A DNA stretch of 64,000 bases, taken from NCBI GenBank assembly GCA_963769765.1, contig CAVYNA010000003.1, positions 248,001 through 312,000 on the forward strand. Direction: 5' to 3'. The position numbers were made by a program, and so were the translations under genes. This document shows positions 41,515 to 51,069 of this stretch, one piece after another. Numbering within the stretch: position 1 is the first letter of the stretch; every line of letters begins with the position of its first letter. Below the pieces are notes generated by a model. The model worked only from the letters and a program-made list of their open reading frames with translations, searched no databases and was not told where the DNA came from. Source of the stretch: Bog-756 sp963769765 (GTDB taxonomy: Bacteria > Actinomycetota > Acidimicrobiia > Acidimicrobiales > RAAP-2).

Positions 41515-42344
41515 CGGGTGCGCCCTGCGCGGAGCGCCGCTCCCGTCGTGAGCTCGTGGGTCCCACCGACTGCAGCTGCGGTTCGGGATCCGACCGGCCG
41601 AGTGTCCGCGGCGCGGTCGACGAAGCGCCGGAGCACCCGGCGGCCCACGGTCTCGACCATGGCGAGGTGGCCGGCGCCGATCTCGGCGCCCGCGGGGAGC
41701 CGCGGCTGCCAGGCCCGTGCCAGCGCGGCGTCGACCTCGAGGTGGAATTGGAGGCCATAGGCGCGCGCTCCGAATCGGAAGGCCTGGTGCGGGCAGTCGC
41801 GGGACGCCGCGAGATGGACCGCGCCGTCCGGCAGCGTGAAGGTGTCCGCGTGCCAGTGGACGCACGGAACCGCACCGACCGAGAGGCCGCCCCACTCCGG
41901 TCCGAACACCGGATCCCGTCGGCCGGACGGGGTGAGCTCGACCCACCCGGTCCCGACCTCGGGACGTGGGGCCGTCGCCACCTCCGCACCGAGCGCACAC
42001 GCGAGCTGCTGCGCGCCGAGGCAGATCCCGAGGACCGCCAGGTCGTCTGCGACCGTCGCCGCGATGAGCTCCCGCTCGTCGGCGAGCCACGGGTGAGCGT
42101 CGACATCGTGCGCACCCATCGGTCCACCCATCACGACGAGCCCGTCGAACGAACCCGGCGGAGGGAGCTCCTCGCCGAGGTCGAGGCGGATCACCCGGAT
42201 CGCACACCCCGCCTCGTCGAGCACGTCGGCGAGCACGCCGGGGCCCTCGTGGGCGACGTGCTGGAGGACCACCCAGAGCCCACCGTGCGACCGCGTTGGC
42301 TCGACGGCACGCCCGTCGTGCTCGCCGTGCTCCGAACGGTTCAC
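41511..42344 (-). CDS. class I glutamine amidotransferase-like protein
   Basis: It is 277 aa. The nucleophile Cys is in AVLGICLGAQQLACALG, and His and Glu of the triad are in GLQFHLEVD. GLVVMGGPMGAHD forms the oxyanion region. It resembles the stand-alone GuaA-like GATases whose amide acceptor is not known. The C-terminal 40 residues are not conserved-looking. GTG 42344 overlaps the PIG-L gene by 4 bp; it is co-transcribed with that gene and trhA. Confidence 0.88.
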   Translation of the reverse strand: MNRSEHGEHDGRAVEPTRSHGGLWVVLQHVAHEGPGVLADVLDEAGCAIRVIRLDLGEELPPPGSFDGLVVMGGPMGAHDVDAHPWLADERELIAATVADDLAVLGICLGAQQLACALGAEVATAPRPEVGTGWVELTPSGRRDPVFGPEWGGLSVGAVPCVHWHADTFTLPDGAVHLAASRDCPHQAFRFGARAYGLQFHLEVDAALARAWQPRLPAGAEIGAGHLAMVETVGRRVLRRFVDRAADTRPVGSRTAAAVGGTHELTTGAALRAGRTR

Positions 42345-43096
42345 ACGGGGATCTCGACGACGTGGAATGCCTCGGCGAGCCGACCTTCGGGCAGCCCTGC
42401 CGCGAGGGCGGTGCCCGACATCCAGCCGGTCAGCAGTGCGTCCAGGTGCTCGCCGTCACCGACCTGGCTGCGGTGGGAACGGAGCGCGGCGAGCTTCAGG
42501 CCGTAGAAGTCGGTGACATCGACCGCGCGGTCGGCCCGTTCGGTCGCCATCAGCCAGAGCTCGCCGACCGAGTGCGGTTCGAGGCCCTCCTCGAGGAGCT
42601 CGGAGAACGCGAACGGGTTGCGCGCGTCCGGGTACACCGCGCAGATCGCGGCCTCCCCCGCGGCCAGGTGGTCGGGGTGGCTTGCGTAGATGCGCGCCCA
42701 GTTCCGCTCGGGCGACTGGGCGACGACCCGCTGGGGCCGGCACGCGCGGATGACCCGGGCGATCGCCATGCGCAGGTCGAGGCTGGGCGTGACCTTCCCG
42801 TCGTGGAATCCGAGGAACGTGACGTCGTTCACGCCCACGGTCTTCGCGGCCGTCCGCTGCTCCTCGCGCCGGATCTCCGCCATCTCGGTCCGGCTCATCG
42901 ACCGGTCTGAGCCGCCGGCCTCACCGTCGGTCACGATGCAGTAGGAGACCTCGACGCCGGCGTGTGTCCACGCGGCGACCGAGCCCGCCACCCCGAAGTC
43001 GACGTCGTCCGGGTGGGCGGTCACCACGAGGATGCGCTCGACTCCGTCGGTGCTCGCCCCGACCCTGAGCCGTCCGCCGACCTGGGCGTCGCTCAT
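42341..43096 (-). CDS. PIG-L/LmbE-family deacetylase
   Basis: It is 251 aa. The zinc motif TAHPDDVDFG (AHPDD) and the later ASHPDHLAAG are typical. The family removes acetyl or other groups from N-acetylglucosaminyl substrates; actinobacterial members include MshB and Mca of mycothiol metabolism. EAGGSDRSMSRTEMAEIRREEQ is the family's GExG/RxxE region. The exact substrate is unknown. It is the first gene of a three-gene unit with the GATase and trhA. Start ATG 43096. Confidence 0.88.
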   Translation of the reverse strand: MSDAQVGGRLRVGASTDGVERILVVTAHPDDVDFGVAGSVAAWTHAGVEVSYCIVTDGEAGGSDRSMSRTEMAEIRREEQRTAAKTVGVNDVTFLGFHDGKVTPSLDLRMAIARVIRACRPQRVVAQSPERNWARIYASHPDHLAAGEAAICAVYPDARNPFAFSELLEEGLEPHSVGELWLMATERADRAVDVTDFYGLKLAALRSHRSQVGDGEHLDALLTGWMSGTALAAGLPEGRLAEAFHVVEIPV

Positions 43097-43112
43097 CGTG
43101 CGCTCGAGACGC

Positions 43113-44327
43113 TCAGGACGCGTTCGCCTTCCAGGCCATCAGGTCTGCAAGCCTCGGATCGTTGGAGAAGACCTCGACGATCGGCTGCTTGAGCCCGATC
43201 CGGGTCTGGATGCGCTCGATCTCGAGGATCTGGTTCCACTGCACCAGCGTCACGACGACACCGGCCTCACCCGCCCTGGCCGTGCGGCCCGACCGGTGGA
43301 GGTACGCCTTGTGGTCCTCGGGCGGGTCGTAGTGGATGACGGTGTCGACGGCGTCGATGTGGAGTCCGCGCGCTGCGACGTCGGTCGCGACCAGCACGGG
43401 GAGCTTGCCGTCGCCGAAGTCACGCAGTGTGCGCTCGCGGTTGGCCTGACGGAGGTCGCCGTGGATCGCCCCGGCCCTGACCCCTTCCTTGCGCAGCTGC
43501 TCGACGAGCCGGTCGGCGCCGTGCTTGGTGCGGACGAAGACGAGCGTCTTGGCCGATCCGCGGCAGATGGCGGCGCAGACCTTGACCCGGTCCATCTGGT
43601 GGACCTCGAGGAAGCGGTGTTCCATCTCCTCGACCGTCTTCGACAGTGAGGCGACCTCGTGGAGGACCGGTTCCGTGAGGTAGCGGCTGACCAGACGGTC
43701 GACCGCCCCGTCGAGGGTCGCCGAGAAGAGGAGCGTCTGGTGCTCTCGCTCGAGGCGTCGGAGCACCCACTCGACCTGCGGCATGAAGCCCATGTCGGCC
43801 ATCCGGTCCGCCTCGTCGAGGACCAGCGACTCGATGTCGGCGACCGAGAGCTCGCCGCGGTCGCCGAGGTCGATGAGCCGACCTGGCGTGGCGATGACCA
43901 CGTCCACGCCGCGCCGCAGCTTCTTGGTCTGGCGTTCGATGTCGGCGCCGCCGTAGACAGCGACGATGCGGAGGCCGACCGCATGGGCGAGGGGCTCGAT
44001 CACTTCGCTCACCTGCACGGCCAGCTCGCGGGTCGGGACGAGCACGAGGGCCCGTGGTCGCCCGGGCGCGGTCGACCGTTCCGCCATCGTCCGCTGGAGC
44101 AGCGGGATGCCGAACGCGAGCGTCTTTCCCGAGCCGGTCTTCGCCTTGCCGCAGACGTCCCGGCCGGCGAGGCCGTCGGCGATGGTCAGCGCCTGGATCG
44201 GGAAGGGGGTGGTGATGCCCTGGGCCACGAGGGCGTCGACCAGGGCGGGCGCGACGCCGAGCGACGCGAACGAGGGATGCTCCGCCCGTTCGAGTACGTG
44301 ATCGGACGGATCGGTCAGGGTTGTCAT
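43113..44327 (-). CDS. DEAD-box RNA helicase
   Basis: It is 404 aa. All core motifs are present: Q motif FPIQALTIADGLAGRD, motif I AKTGSGKT, Ia PTRELAVQ, motif II VLDEADRMADMG, motif III LLFSATLDG, motif V VATDVAARGLHI, and motif VI HRSGRTARAG. RhlE/DbpA-like, without an RNA-binding C-terminal extension. Probable role: ribosome assembly or mRNA decay. ATG 44327 is the family start; a longer frame exists but does not match. It is followed 16 bp later by the PIG-L gene. Confidence 0.92.
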   Translation of the reverse strand: MTTLTDPSDHVLERAEHPSFASLGVAPALVDALVAQGITTPFPIQALTIADGLAGRDVCGKAKTGSGKTLAFGIPLLQRTMAERSTAPGRPRALVLVPTRELAVQVSEVIEPLAHAVGLRIVAVYGGADIERQTKKLRRGVDVVIATPGRLIDLGDRGELSVADIESLVLDEADRMADMGFMPQVEWVLRRLEREHQTLLFSATLDGAVDRLVSRYLTEPVLHEVASLSKTVEEMEHRFLEVHQMDRVKVCAAICRGSAKTLVFVRTKHGADRLVEQLRKEGVRAGAIHGDLRQANRERTLRDFGDGKLPVLVATDVAARGLHIDAVDTVIHYDPPEDHKAYLHRSGRTARAGEAGVVVTLVQWNQILEIERIQTRIGLKQPIVEVFSNDPRLADLMAWKANAS

Positions 44328-44653
44328 GGTGCTGGGATACTCACTCTCGTCACTCCGGTGACGGCCACGAGGGCCGCCGGCGACCGCGGGTTGCGGCACC
44401 GTTGGGCCCGCCTCGGGCCATCTCCGGGCGCACCTGCGGTGGACCCGGCGAACCGGATGAGGAAGACCCCGGTGGCGGGCGGACGCCCGGCCACGGGCCC
44501 AGTGTACCCGAGGGTCCCGTTCGACCTGGTCGATCACCACGACGGGTGGTCATGTCCGCCTCGGAGGGTGCCGGGGCAGGTCGGTGACGTCGCGCGCGGC
44601 CTGGTGCACGGCGCGACCCCGCCGCCCGCCGAGACCGCAGAGCGCGCTGACCG
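44328..44653 (-). other. intergenic between thiC and helicase, no gene seen
   Basis: Only short frames without ribosome sites or plausible products are present. Read leftward, TACACT at 44506-44501 could be a -10 box for the helicase transcript, but I see no good -35. No T-tailed terminator for thiC is evident. Confidence 0.5.
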
Positions 44654-46450
44654 TCAGGCCGAGCTCGCCTCGCGGTAGACCTCGCTCCCGGCCTCGCGGA
44701 ACTCGGCGGCCTTCTCCTTCATCCCGAGCTCGACGGCGGTCGGAACGTCGGTGCCATGTGCCGCGGCGTACTCGCGGACGTCCTGGCTGATCCGCATCGA
44801 GCAGAACTTCGGACCGCACATCGAGCAGAAGTGGGCCGTCTTGGCGGGCTCGGCCGGCAGGGTCTCGTCGTGGAAGGCGCGGGCGGTCCCCGGGTCCATC
44901 GAGAGGTTGAACTGGTCCTCCCAGCGGAACTCGAAGCGGGCCTTGGAGAGGGCGTCGTCCCAGGCCTGCGCTCCGGGGTGGCCCTTGGCGAGGTCGGCGG
45001 CGTGGGCCGCGATCTTGTAGGCGATCATCCCCTGCTTCACGTCTTCGAGGTCGGGCAGGCCCAGGTGTTCCTTCGGAGTCACGTAGCAGAGCATCGCGGT
45101 GCCGTGCATCCCGATGACCGCTGCCCCGATCGCCGAGGTGATGTGGTCGTAGCCCGGTGCGACGTCGACCGTGAGCGGACCCAGCGTGTAGAAGGGGGCC
45201 TCGTGGCAGAGCTCCTGTTGGAGCGTCACGTTCTCTGCGATCTTGTGGAGGGGCACGTGTCCGGGACCCTCGATCATCACCTGGACGTCGTGGCGCCAGG
45301 CGATCTCCGTGAGCTCCCCGAGGGTGGCGAGCTCGGCCAGCTGCGACTCGTCGTTGGCGTCCGCGATCGAGCCGGGACGCAGCCCGTCACCGAGCGAGAA
45401 GGCGACGTCGTAGGCGGCCATGATCTCGCAGATCTCCTCGAAGCGCGTGTAGAGAAAGCTCTCCGTGTGGTGCGCGAGGCACCAGGCGGCCATGATCGAC
45501 CCACCCCGGCTCACGATGCCCGTCGTCCTCTGCGCGGTCAGCGGCACGTAGCGGAGCAGCACGCCGGCATGGATCGTGAAGTAGTCGACTCCCTGCTCCG
45601 CCTGCTCGACGAGCGTGTCGCGGAAGAGTTCCCAGGTGAGCTCCTCCGGCGCCCCGTCGACCTTTTCGAGGGCCTGGTAGATGGGAACCGTCCCGATGGG
45701 CACGGGCGCGTTCCGCAGGATCCACTCGCGGGTCGTGTGGATGTCCGCACCCGTCGAGAGGTCCATCACCGTGTCCGCGCCCCATCGCGTCGCCCAGGTG
45801 AGCTTCTCGACCTCCTCGCCGATCGACGACGTCACCGCCGAGTTGCCGATGTTGGCGTTGACCTTCACGAGGAAGCGCCGACCGATGACCATCGGCTCGG
45901 ACTCCGGGTGGTTGACGTTGGCGGGCAGGATCGCCCGGCCGGCCGCGATCTCGTCGCGCACGACCTCGGCCGCCACGCCCTCGCGGACCGCGACGAAGGA
46001 CATCTCGGGGGTGATCTCGCCCCGGCGTGCGTAGTGCAGCTGGGTGACCGGCCCCCCGGTCGACCGGCGCGGACGTCGAGCCGGCGCGCGATGTCCGTCT
46101 GGACCCGGACCCGCCCGGCGCACTGCGGCACGGCCGTCGTCACGCCGCCGGACCGCTCGGCCCTCGACCTCCTCGACGTCGCCCCGCGCGGTGATCCACG
46201 GGAGGCGGAGGGCGGGCAGCCCCTCCTCGGGCACCGAGCCGGGCCCCGAGGTGTCGTAGAGGCGCACCGGCGGGTTGGGTTCGCCGCCGTGTCGGCCGGG
46301 CGAGTCGGCAAGGTCGATCTCGACGAAGGGGACCCTGACGCCGGCGGCACCTTCGACGTAGACCTTGCGGCGATGCGGTGCCACGTCCTCGCCCGGGCCC
46401 TCGCCCGTCGGAATCGTGTCGGAGATGGAGTGGGTCGTCGTGTCAGCCAT
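44654..46450 (-). CDS. thiC: phosphomethylpyrimidine synthase
   Basis: Radical SAM enzyme converting aminoimidazole ribotide to HMP-P in thiamine synthesis. It is 598 aa. The C-terminal cluster motif CSMCGPKFCSM (CxxCx4C) is present. QLHYARRGEITPEMSFVA, DLSTGADIHTTREWIL, VMIEGPGHVPLH and GAAVIGMHGTAMLCYVTPKEHLG are diagnostic. ATG 46450 is the start. A segment at about residues 95-135 is Arg/Pro/Gly-rich and less conserved. I looked for a TPP riboswitch in the 138 bp upstream and did not find its conserved elements. Confidence 0.95.
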   Translation of the reverse strand: MADTTTHSISDTIPTGEGPGEDVAPHRRKVYVEGAAGVRVPFVEIDLADSPGRHGGEPNPPVRLYDTSGPGSVPEEGLPALRLPWITARGDVEEVEGRAVRRRDDGRAAVRRAGPGPDGHRAPARRPRRSTGGPVTQLHYARRGEITPEMSFVAVREGVAAEVVRDEIAAGRAILPANVNHPESEPMVIGRRFLVKVNANIGNSAVTSSIGEEVEKLTWATRWGADTVMDLSTGADIHTTREWILRNAPVPIGTVPIYQALEKVDGAPEELTWELFRDTLVEQAEQGVDYFTIHAGVLLRYVPLTAQRTTGIVSRGGSIMAAWCLAHHTESFLYTRFEEICEIMAAYDVAFSLGDGLRPGSIADANDESQLAELATLGELTEIAWRHDVQVMIEGPGHVPLHKIAENVTLQQELCHEAPFYTLGPLTVDVAPGYDHITSAIGAAVIGMHGTAMLCYVTPKEHLGLPDLEDVKQGMIAYKIAAHAADLAKGHPGAQAWDDALSKARFEFRWEDQFNLSMDPGTARAFHDETLPAEPAKTAHFCSMCGPKFCSMRISQDVREYAAAHGTDVPTAVELGMKEKAAEFREAGSEVYREASSA

Positions 46451-46588
46451 TGCTCGTCCCTTCCAGCGGGTCCGTGGCGAGTCTTTCACGATTGCCGGGC
46501 GGCCCACCCACGGATCACCCGGCGTGTGCCATCGTGTGCACCTGCGGTCCGACCGGCACCAGCTCACCGACGGGACCCCGGAGGAAGG

Positions 46589-47062
46589 ATGTCGACGATG
46601 GGAAAGCTCGAAGCCGGCGACAAGGCACCCGCGTTCAGCCTGCCTGACCAGACCGGCAAGACGGTCGCGCTCAAGGACTTCGCGGGCAAGCAGGTCGTCG
46701 TCTACTTCTACCCGAAAGACGACACTCCCGGCTGCACGAAAGAGGCGTGCCAGTTCAACGACAACCTCTCCGCCTTCAAGCGTGCGAAGGTGGCCGTGGT
46801 GGGCATCTCGGCGGACAGCGCGGCCAAGCACCAGGCCTTCCGCGAGAAGTACGGTCTCACCTTCCCGCTGCTGACCGACGCCGACCACAAGGTCGGCGAC
46901 AAGTACGGCGCCTGGGGTGAGAAGACCCTCTACGGCAAGAAGACGATCGGCGTGATCCGCTCGACGTTCCTCGTCGGGCCCGACGCCAGGATCGTCCGCA
47001 GTTGGTACCACGTGAAGGCCGACGGCCACGCGGCGAAGGTGCTCGAGGAGGCCCGCGCCTGA
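46589..47062 (+). CDS. bcp: thioredoxin-dependent peroxiredoxin (BCP)
   Basis: Reduces H2O2 and lipid peroxides. It is 157 aa. The peroxidatic and resolving Cys are in DDTPGCTKEACQFND, the classical BCP arrangement. GDKAPAFSLPDQTGKTVALK and VVVYFYPKDD precede it. GGAGG lies 4 nt before ATG 46589; ATG 46598 is an alternative start at 13-nt spacing. It is divergent from thiC and 59 bp upstream of the F420-type oxidoreductase. Confidence 0.93.
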   Translation: MSTMGKLEAGDKAPAFSLPDQTGKTVALKDFAGKQVVVYFYPKDDTPGCTKEACQFNDNLSAFKRAKVAVVGISADSAAKHQAFREKYGLTFPLLTDADHKVGDKYGAWGEKTLYGKKTIGVIRSTFLVGPDARIVRSWYHVKADGHAAKVLEEARA

Positions 47063-47121
47063 CACGGCGTGCGGGCCGGATCGGTCGCACCGGTCGGTAG
47101 GCCCGTCGCTAGGGTGGGGCC

Positions 47122-48246
47122 ATGCCTCCCGAGAAGCCGCACTGGGCCGAGCTGTTCACCGAAGTGGTCACGTCGGGGCTCTGCACGGGGTGTGCCGCCT
47201 GCATCGTCGCCTGCCCCTACGACGTCCTCGCCTACGACGACACCGGCGGCCGGTACAAGCCGTTCCACATCGACGCGGACGGCGGCGCGGAGAGCTGCAC
47301 GCATGGGGTGAAGGGGTGCACCATGTGCACGCGGGCCTGCCCGCGCTTCCGCACCTGGGAGCCCGAGATCGAGGCCCACCTCTTCGGACGTGAACGGACC
47401 ACCGAGGAGGTGGCCGGCATCACCGCCGACACCCTGCTGGTGCGGGCCACCGATCCCGAGGTCCACCTGGCGGGCCAGGACGGCGGCCTGGTGAGCGCGC
47501 TCCTCATCTACGCCCTCGAGCACGACATCGTCGACGCCGCGCTCGTCTCGAACCTCGAAGGCGACGGCAGCACCTGGAAGGCCGTGCCCGGGCTCGCGAC
47601 CAATCGGGCCGAGGTGCTCGCCGCTGCAGGCTCCCGCTACACCTACTCGGCGAACCCACTGGCATACCCGCTCGCGATCGAGGCCGGTGCCGAGCGCATC
47701 GCCCTCGTCGGCATGGGCTGTCAGGCCTCCGCCCCGCCGATCATGGCCGCGCGCAAGGCCGGCAAGGTGGCGCGGCGCCTCTCGCTCACCATCGGGCTGC
47801 TCTGCTCGAAGACCTTCGACGACGCCATCTTCCCCGAGCTCTTCGAAGCGAAGTACGGCATCGCGCGTGCCGACATCTCGAAGATGAACATCAAGGGGGT
47901 CTTCCAGGTCTGGACACGCGACGGCGGCTTCCACGAGATCCCGCTCAAGGAGGCTCACGCCTGGACGAGGGAGGGGTGCACCTCCTGTCCGGACTTCGCA
48001 GCCGAACACGCCGACATCTCGACCGGAGGGATCGGGGCGTTCGACGACTGGACCCTCACCCTCGTGCGCACCGACAAGGGCCGCGAGCTGCTCGACGCGA
48101 TGATCGCCGACGGCGCCGTCGAGACCCGGCCGGGCGACGACGACCCGGGGGCGATCGCCCTCCTGCACAAGCTGGCAAGGGTGAGCCGGCGACGGTGGCC
48201 GGAGACCGCGGTACCCATGCCGCGGCGTCTTCCGGCGACCACGTGA
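47122..48246 (+). CDS. coenzyme F420 hydrogenase/dehydrogenase beta subunit-like protein
   Basis: It is 374 aa. Two ferredoxin-like clusters are near the N terminus: CTGCAACIVACP (about residues 21-32) and CTMCTRACP (about 70-78). The FrhB N and C domains follow, with QDGGLVSALLIYALE, GSRYTYSANPLAYPLAIEAG, and ALVGMGCQASAPP. FrhB-type proteins hold FAD and move electrons to or from F420 or ferredoxin. No partner hydrogenase subunits are present, so it is a stand-alone oxidoreductase of unknown substrate. It supports an F420-using actinobacterium. Confidence 0.88.
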   Translation: MPPEKPHWAELFTEVVTSGLCTGCAACIVACPYDVLAYDDTGGRYKPFHIDADGGAESCTHGVKGCTMCTRACPRFRTWEPEIEAHLFGRERTTEEVAGITADTLLVRATDPEVHLAGQDGGLVSALLIYALEHDIVDAALVSNLEGDGSTWKAVPGLATNRAEVLAAAGSRYTYSANPLAYPLAIEAGAERIALVGMGCQASAPPIMAARKAGKVARRLSLTIGLLCSKTFDDAIFPELFEAKYGIARADISKMNIKGVFQVWTRDGGFHEIPLKEAHAWTREGCTSCPDFAAEHADISTGGIGAFDDWTLTLVRTDKGRELLDAMIADGAVETRPGDDDPGAIALLHKLARVSRRRWPETAVPMPRRLPATT

Positions 48247-48441
48247 AAATCCTCTAAAAACCTCAGGTTCGCAGCGGTCCTGCCGATACTTCGTCAGACG
48301 TTGCACCTACACTGAATCGGACCTCGCACCTGCCCTCCGGTCCGGGACACCCCGGTGTCCACGCTGGCGCTGCAGGCGCACCATCCGGTGGCGGCACGCC
48401 AGGCCAGGCGGGCCAGTGCGTTCACTCCCCTGGAGGACATC

Positions 48442-51069
48442 GTGTTTGCCGCCCTCGGACGGATCGCCGTACGGTTCCGCTGGCCGATCATCGCCGGCTG
48501 GATCGTCGCCGCCGTCGTGCTCACGGTCGCCCTCCCGCCGCTCTCGAGCGTCGAGAAGTCCTCGAACTCGCAGTTCCTGCCCGCGAGCATGCCGAGCGTC
48601 ACGGCGGCCTCCCTCGCCCAGCCGTTCACCTCGACCAGCCACTCGCAGGCAACCTTCGTCGCGGCGACCACCACCGGTGCGCCGCTGACCGCCGCCGAGC
48701 TGGCGGCCGTCGCGCGAGCCGAACAGGCGATGCGCTCCGTACCGAAGGTCAAAGCCGTGCTCGACCAGGGACTGTCGACCAACGGGCGCGCCTCGGTCGC
48801 GATCGTCGAGCTGGCGGGACCGGTGAGCTCGGCGAAGACCGCCGCTCGCACCGTCGACGAGCTGCGCACCGCGTTCGCGGCGGCGCACCCGCCCACCGGG
48901 GTCACCATGCACCTGACCGGTTCCGTTGCGAGCTCGGTCGACCAGCAGCACCAGGCCAACCAGACCCAAACCCTGACCGAGCTCCTCTCGGTCCTCTTCA
49001 TCATCCTCCTGCTGGTGCTGACCTTCCGTTCCGTCCTCGCCCCGATCATCGCCCTGCTCCCCTCGGTGATCGCGCTCTTCGCGTCAGGTCCGCTGATCGC
49101 CCAGTCGACCCACCTGGGCGTGCAGGTGTCAGACCTCACACCGATCCTGCTCACCGTCGTGATGCTCGGTGCCGGCACCGATTACGGCCTCTTCCTCATC
49201 TTCCGCATGCGAGAAGAGCTCCGACGCGGCAAGGACGTCCACGAGTCGGTCGCGTTCTCGCTGTGCAAGGTCGGCGAGTCGATCGCCTTCTCGGGGTTCA
49301 CGGTGATCGGCGCGCTCGCGACGGTCGCGGTCGCCTCGTTCGGCATGTACCAGGGTCTCGGTCCGGCCCTCGCCATCGGCATCGCCGTGGCCCTGCTCGC
49401 CAACCTCACCCTCCTGCCCGCGCTGCTCGCGGTCTTCGGACGCACTGTCTTCTGGCCGCGGGTCCCCACGACCGGCAGTCACAAGCGGGGGCTGTGGGGC
49501 CGGATCGCCGCGCGCATCGTCGGCCGGCCGGTCGCGACCCTCACGGTCGGCCTCGTGATCTTCGGCGGCCTCGCGGCGTCGATGCTCGCCTACTCGCCGA
49601 CGGGCTTCGGCGACCAAGGGGCGCCGGCCACGTCCGACTCGGCGCGGGGCATGGCGGTCCTCGCCGCGGACTTCCCGTCGACACAGACCGATCCGACCGC
49701 GGTGCTCTTCCGGCTCCCGTCCCCGGTCTGGAGCGATCCGGCACTGCTCGCGACCGCACAGCACGGATTGGAGGGCTCGGGCGTCTTCACCCGGGTGGTC
49801 GGTCCGCTCGATCCCAACGGCACGATGGTCACGCCCGCGGCCCTGGCCGAGGCGCACCAGGTGCTCGCTGCAGACGGACCCGCCGCCGCCCTGCCGCTCA
49901 CCCCACCGGGCGGCCTCGGGCTCTCGCCGGCCGCGTACGCCGCCTACCGGGCGTCGGCCGGCTTCGTCAGCCCCGACGGACGGACGGTCCAGTTCGAGAC
50001 GACCCTCGCCGCGGGAGCGACGGCGAGCCCGCAGGCGGCTGCCGCCATGCCGGCGGTGCGTGCCGCGGCGGCCGGGGTCGGCCAGTCGATCGGAGCGACT
50101 GCGAGTGGCGTCAACGGCTATGCGGCCAGCGCGGCCGACGTCGGCGGCATCTCGGGTCACGACCTCTTCAAGATCATCCCGATCGTCATGCTCGTGCTCG
50201 GCCTGCTGCTCGCGATCGTGCTCCGGAGTCTCGTCGCGCCGCTCTACCTGGTGGCGAGCGTCGCGCTCTCCTACCTCGCGTCCCTCGGCTTCGCGGTCCT
50301 CGTGTTCGTCATCATCGGCGGGCAGAGCGGCATCAACTTCGTCTTGCCGTTCTTCATGTTCGTCTTCATCATGGCGCTCGGACAGGACTACAACATCCTG
50401 GTCATGACCAGGATCCGCGAAGAGGCCCACCACATGCGCATCAAGGTCGCGGTCCGCCACGCGGTGGAGGCGACCGGCACGACGGTGACGTCGGCAGGAC
50501 TCATCCTCGCCGGCACGTTCGGCGTCCTGACGGCGACCGGCGACACCCAGGTGAAAGAGATCGGGCTCGGGCTCGCTGCCGGCATCCTCCTCGACACCTT
50601 CTTCGTGCGCACGCTGCTCGTGCCGTCCATGGTGGTCCTGCTCGGCCGGTGGAACTGGTGGCCCTCCGCGCTCAGCCACGAGGACCACAGTCACGATCCC
50701 GAGCCCCCCGAGTGCGACCTCGAGGCGACCGAGTGCGAGCTCGGGTCGACCGAGGGCGTTCCTGCGCCGTCCATGTCGGCCGACCTCCCCGGCACCGACC
50801 TCCCCCGTACCGACCGGCCGGTCGACGACCCGGCAGCGGCCGCCGACGAACCCGTCTTCCACCTGGTGCCGAGCACGTCCCGTCCGGGCCCCGTCGGCTC
50901 CCGCAGGGCGGATTGGCCGCGAGGCCCACGGAGTACGGTGAACGGGCGTGCCGACCAGAAGGAGTGCCCCGAGACAGCCCACGGTGATCCTGCTCGTCCG
51001 TCACGGTCGGACACCCACCACCGGCAAGGTCCTTCCCGGCCGCGCTCGCGGCCTGCACCTCTCGGCTGA
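48442..51069 (+). CDS. MMPL-family (RND) membrane transporter
   Basis: It is 875 aa. About 11-12 membrane helices are arranged as two repeats: one after FRWPIIAGWIVAAVVLTVAL, then LLSVLFIILLLVLTFRS and TVVMLGAGTDYGLFLIFRMR, and later ALGQDYNILVMTRIREEAHH. The GTDYGLF and GQDYNI motifs carry proton-relay Asp/Tyr pairs. MMPL proteins export lipids or siderophores to the envelope. GTG 48442 has GGAGG 5 nt upstream and fits the family start; a longer frame begins at 48355. The last 125 residues are Asp/Pro/Ser/Arg-rich and the final 122 bp overlap the next gene. Confidence 0.9.
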   Translation: MFAALGRIAVRFRWPIIAGWIVAAVVLTVALPPLSSVEKSSNSQFLPASMPSVTAASLAQPFTSTSHSQATFVAATTTGAPLTAAELAAVARAEQAMRSVPKVKAVLDQGLSTNGRASVAIVELAGPVSSAKTAARTVDELRTAFAAAHPPTGVTMHLTGSVASSVDQQHQANQTQTLTELLSVLFIILLLVLTFRSVLAPIIALLPSVIALFASGPLIAQSTHLGVQVSDLTPILLTVVMLGAGTDYGLFLIFRMREELRRGKDVHESVAFSLCKVGESIAFSGFTVIGALATVAVASFGMYQGLGPALAIGIAVALLANLTLLPALLAVFGRTVFWPRVPTTGSHKRGLWGRIAARIVGRPVATLTVGLVIFGGLAASMLAYSPTGFGDQGAPATSDSARGMAVLAADFPSTQTDPTAVLFRLPSPVWSDPALLATAQHGLEGSGVFTRVVGPLDPNGTMVTPAALAEAHQVLAADGPAAALPLTPPGGLGLSPAAYAAYRASAGFVSPDGRTVQFETTLAAGATASPQAAAAMPAVRAAAAGVGQSIGATASGVNGYAASAADVGGISGHDLFKIIPIVMLVLGLLLAIVLRSLVAPLYLVASVALSYLASLGFAVLVFVIIGGQSGINFVLPFFMFVFIMALGQDYNILVMTRIREEAHHMRIKVAVRHAVEATGTTVTSAGLILAGTFGVLTATGDTQVKEIGLGLAAGILLDTFFVRTLLVPSMVVLLGRWNWWPSALSHEDHSHDPEPPECDLEATECELGSTEGVPAPSMSADLPGTDLPRTDRPVDDPAAAADEPVFHLVPSTSRPGPVGSRRADWPRGPRSTVNGRADQKECPETAHGDPARPSRSDTHHRQGPSRPRSRPAPLG

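Noticed and set aside
46451..46588. TPP riboswitch before thiC
   Set aside because: Expected for thiC, but the conserved CUGAGA and ACCUGAUCUGG-type elements are not present in the 138 bp between thiC and bcp.
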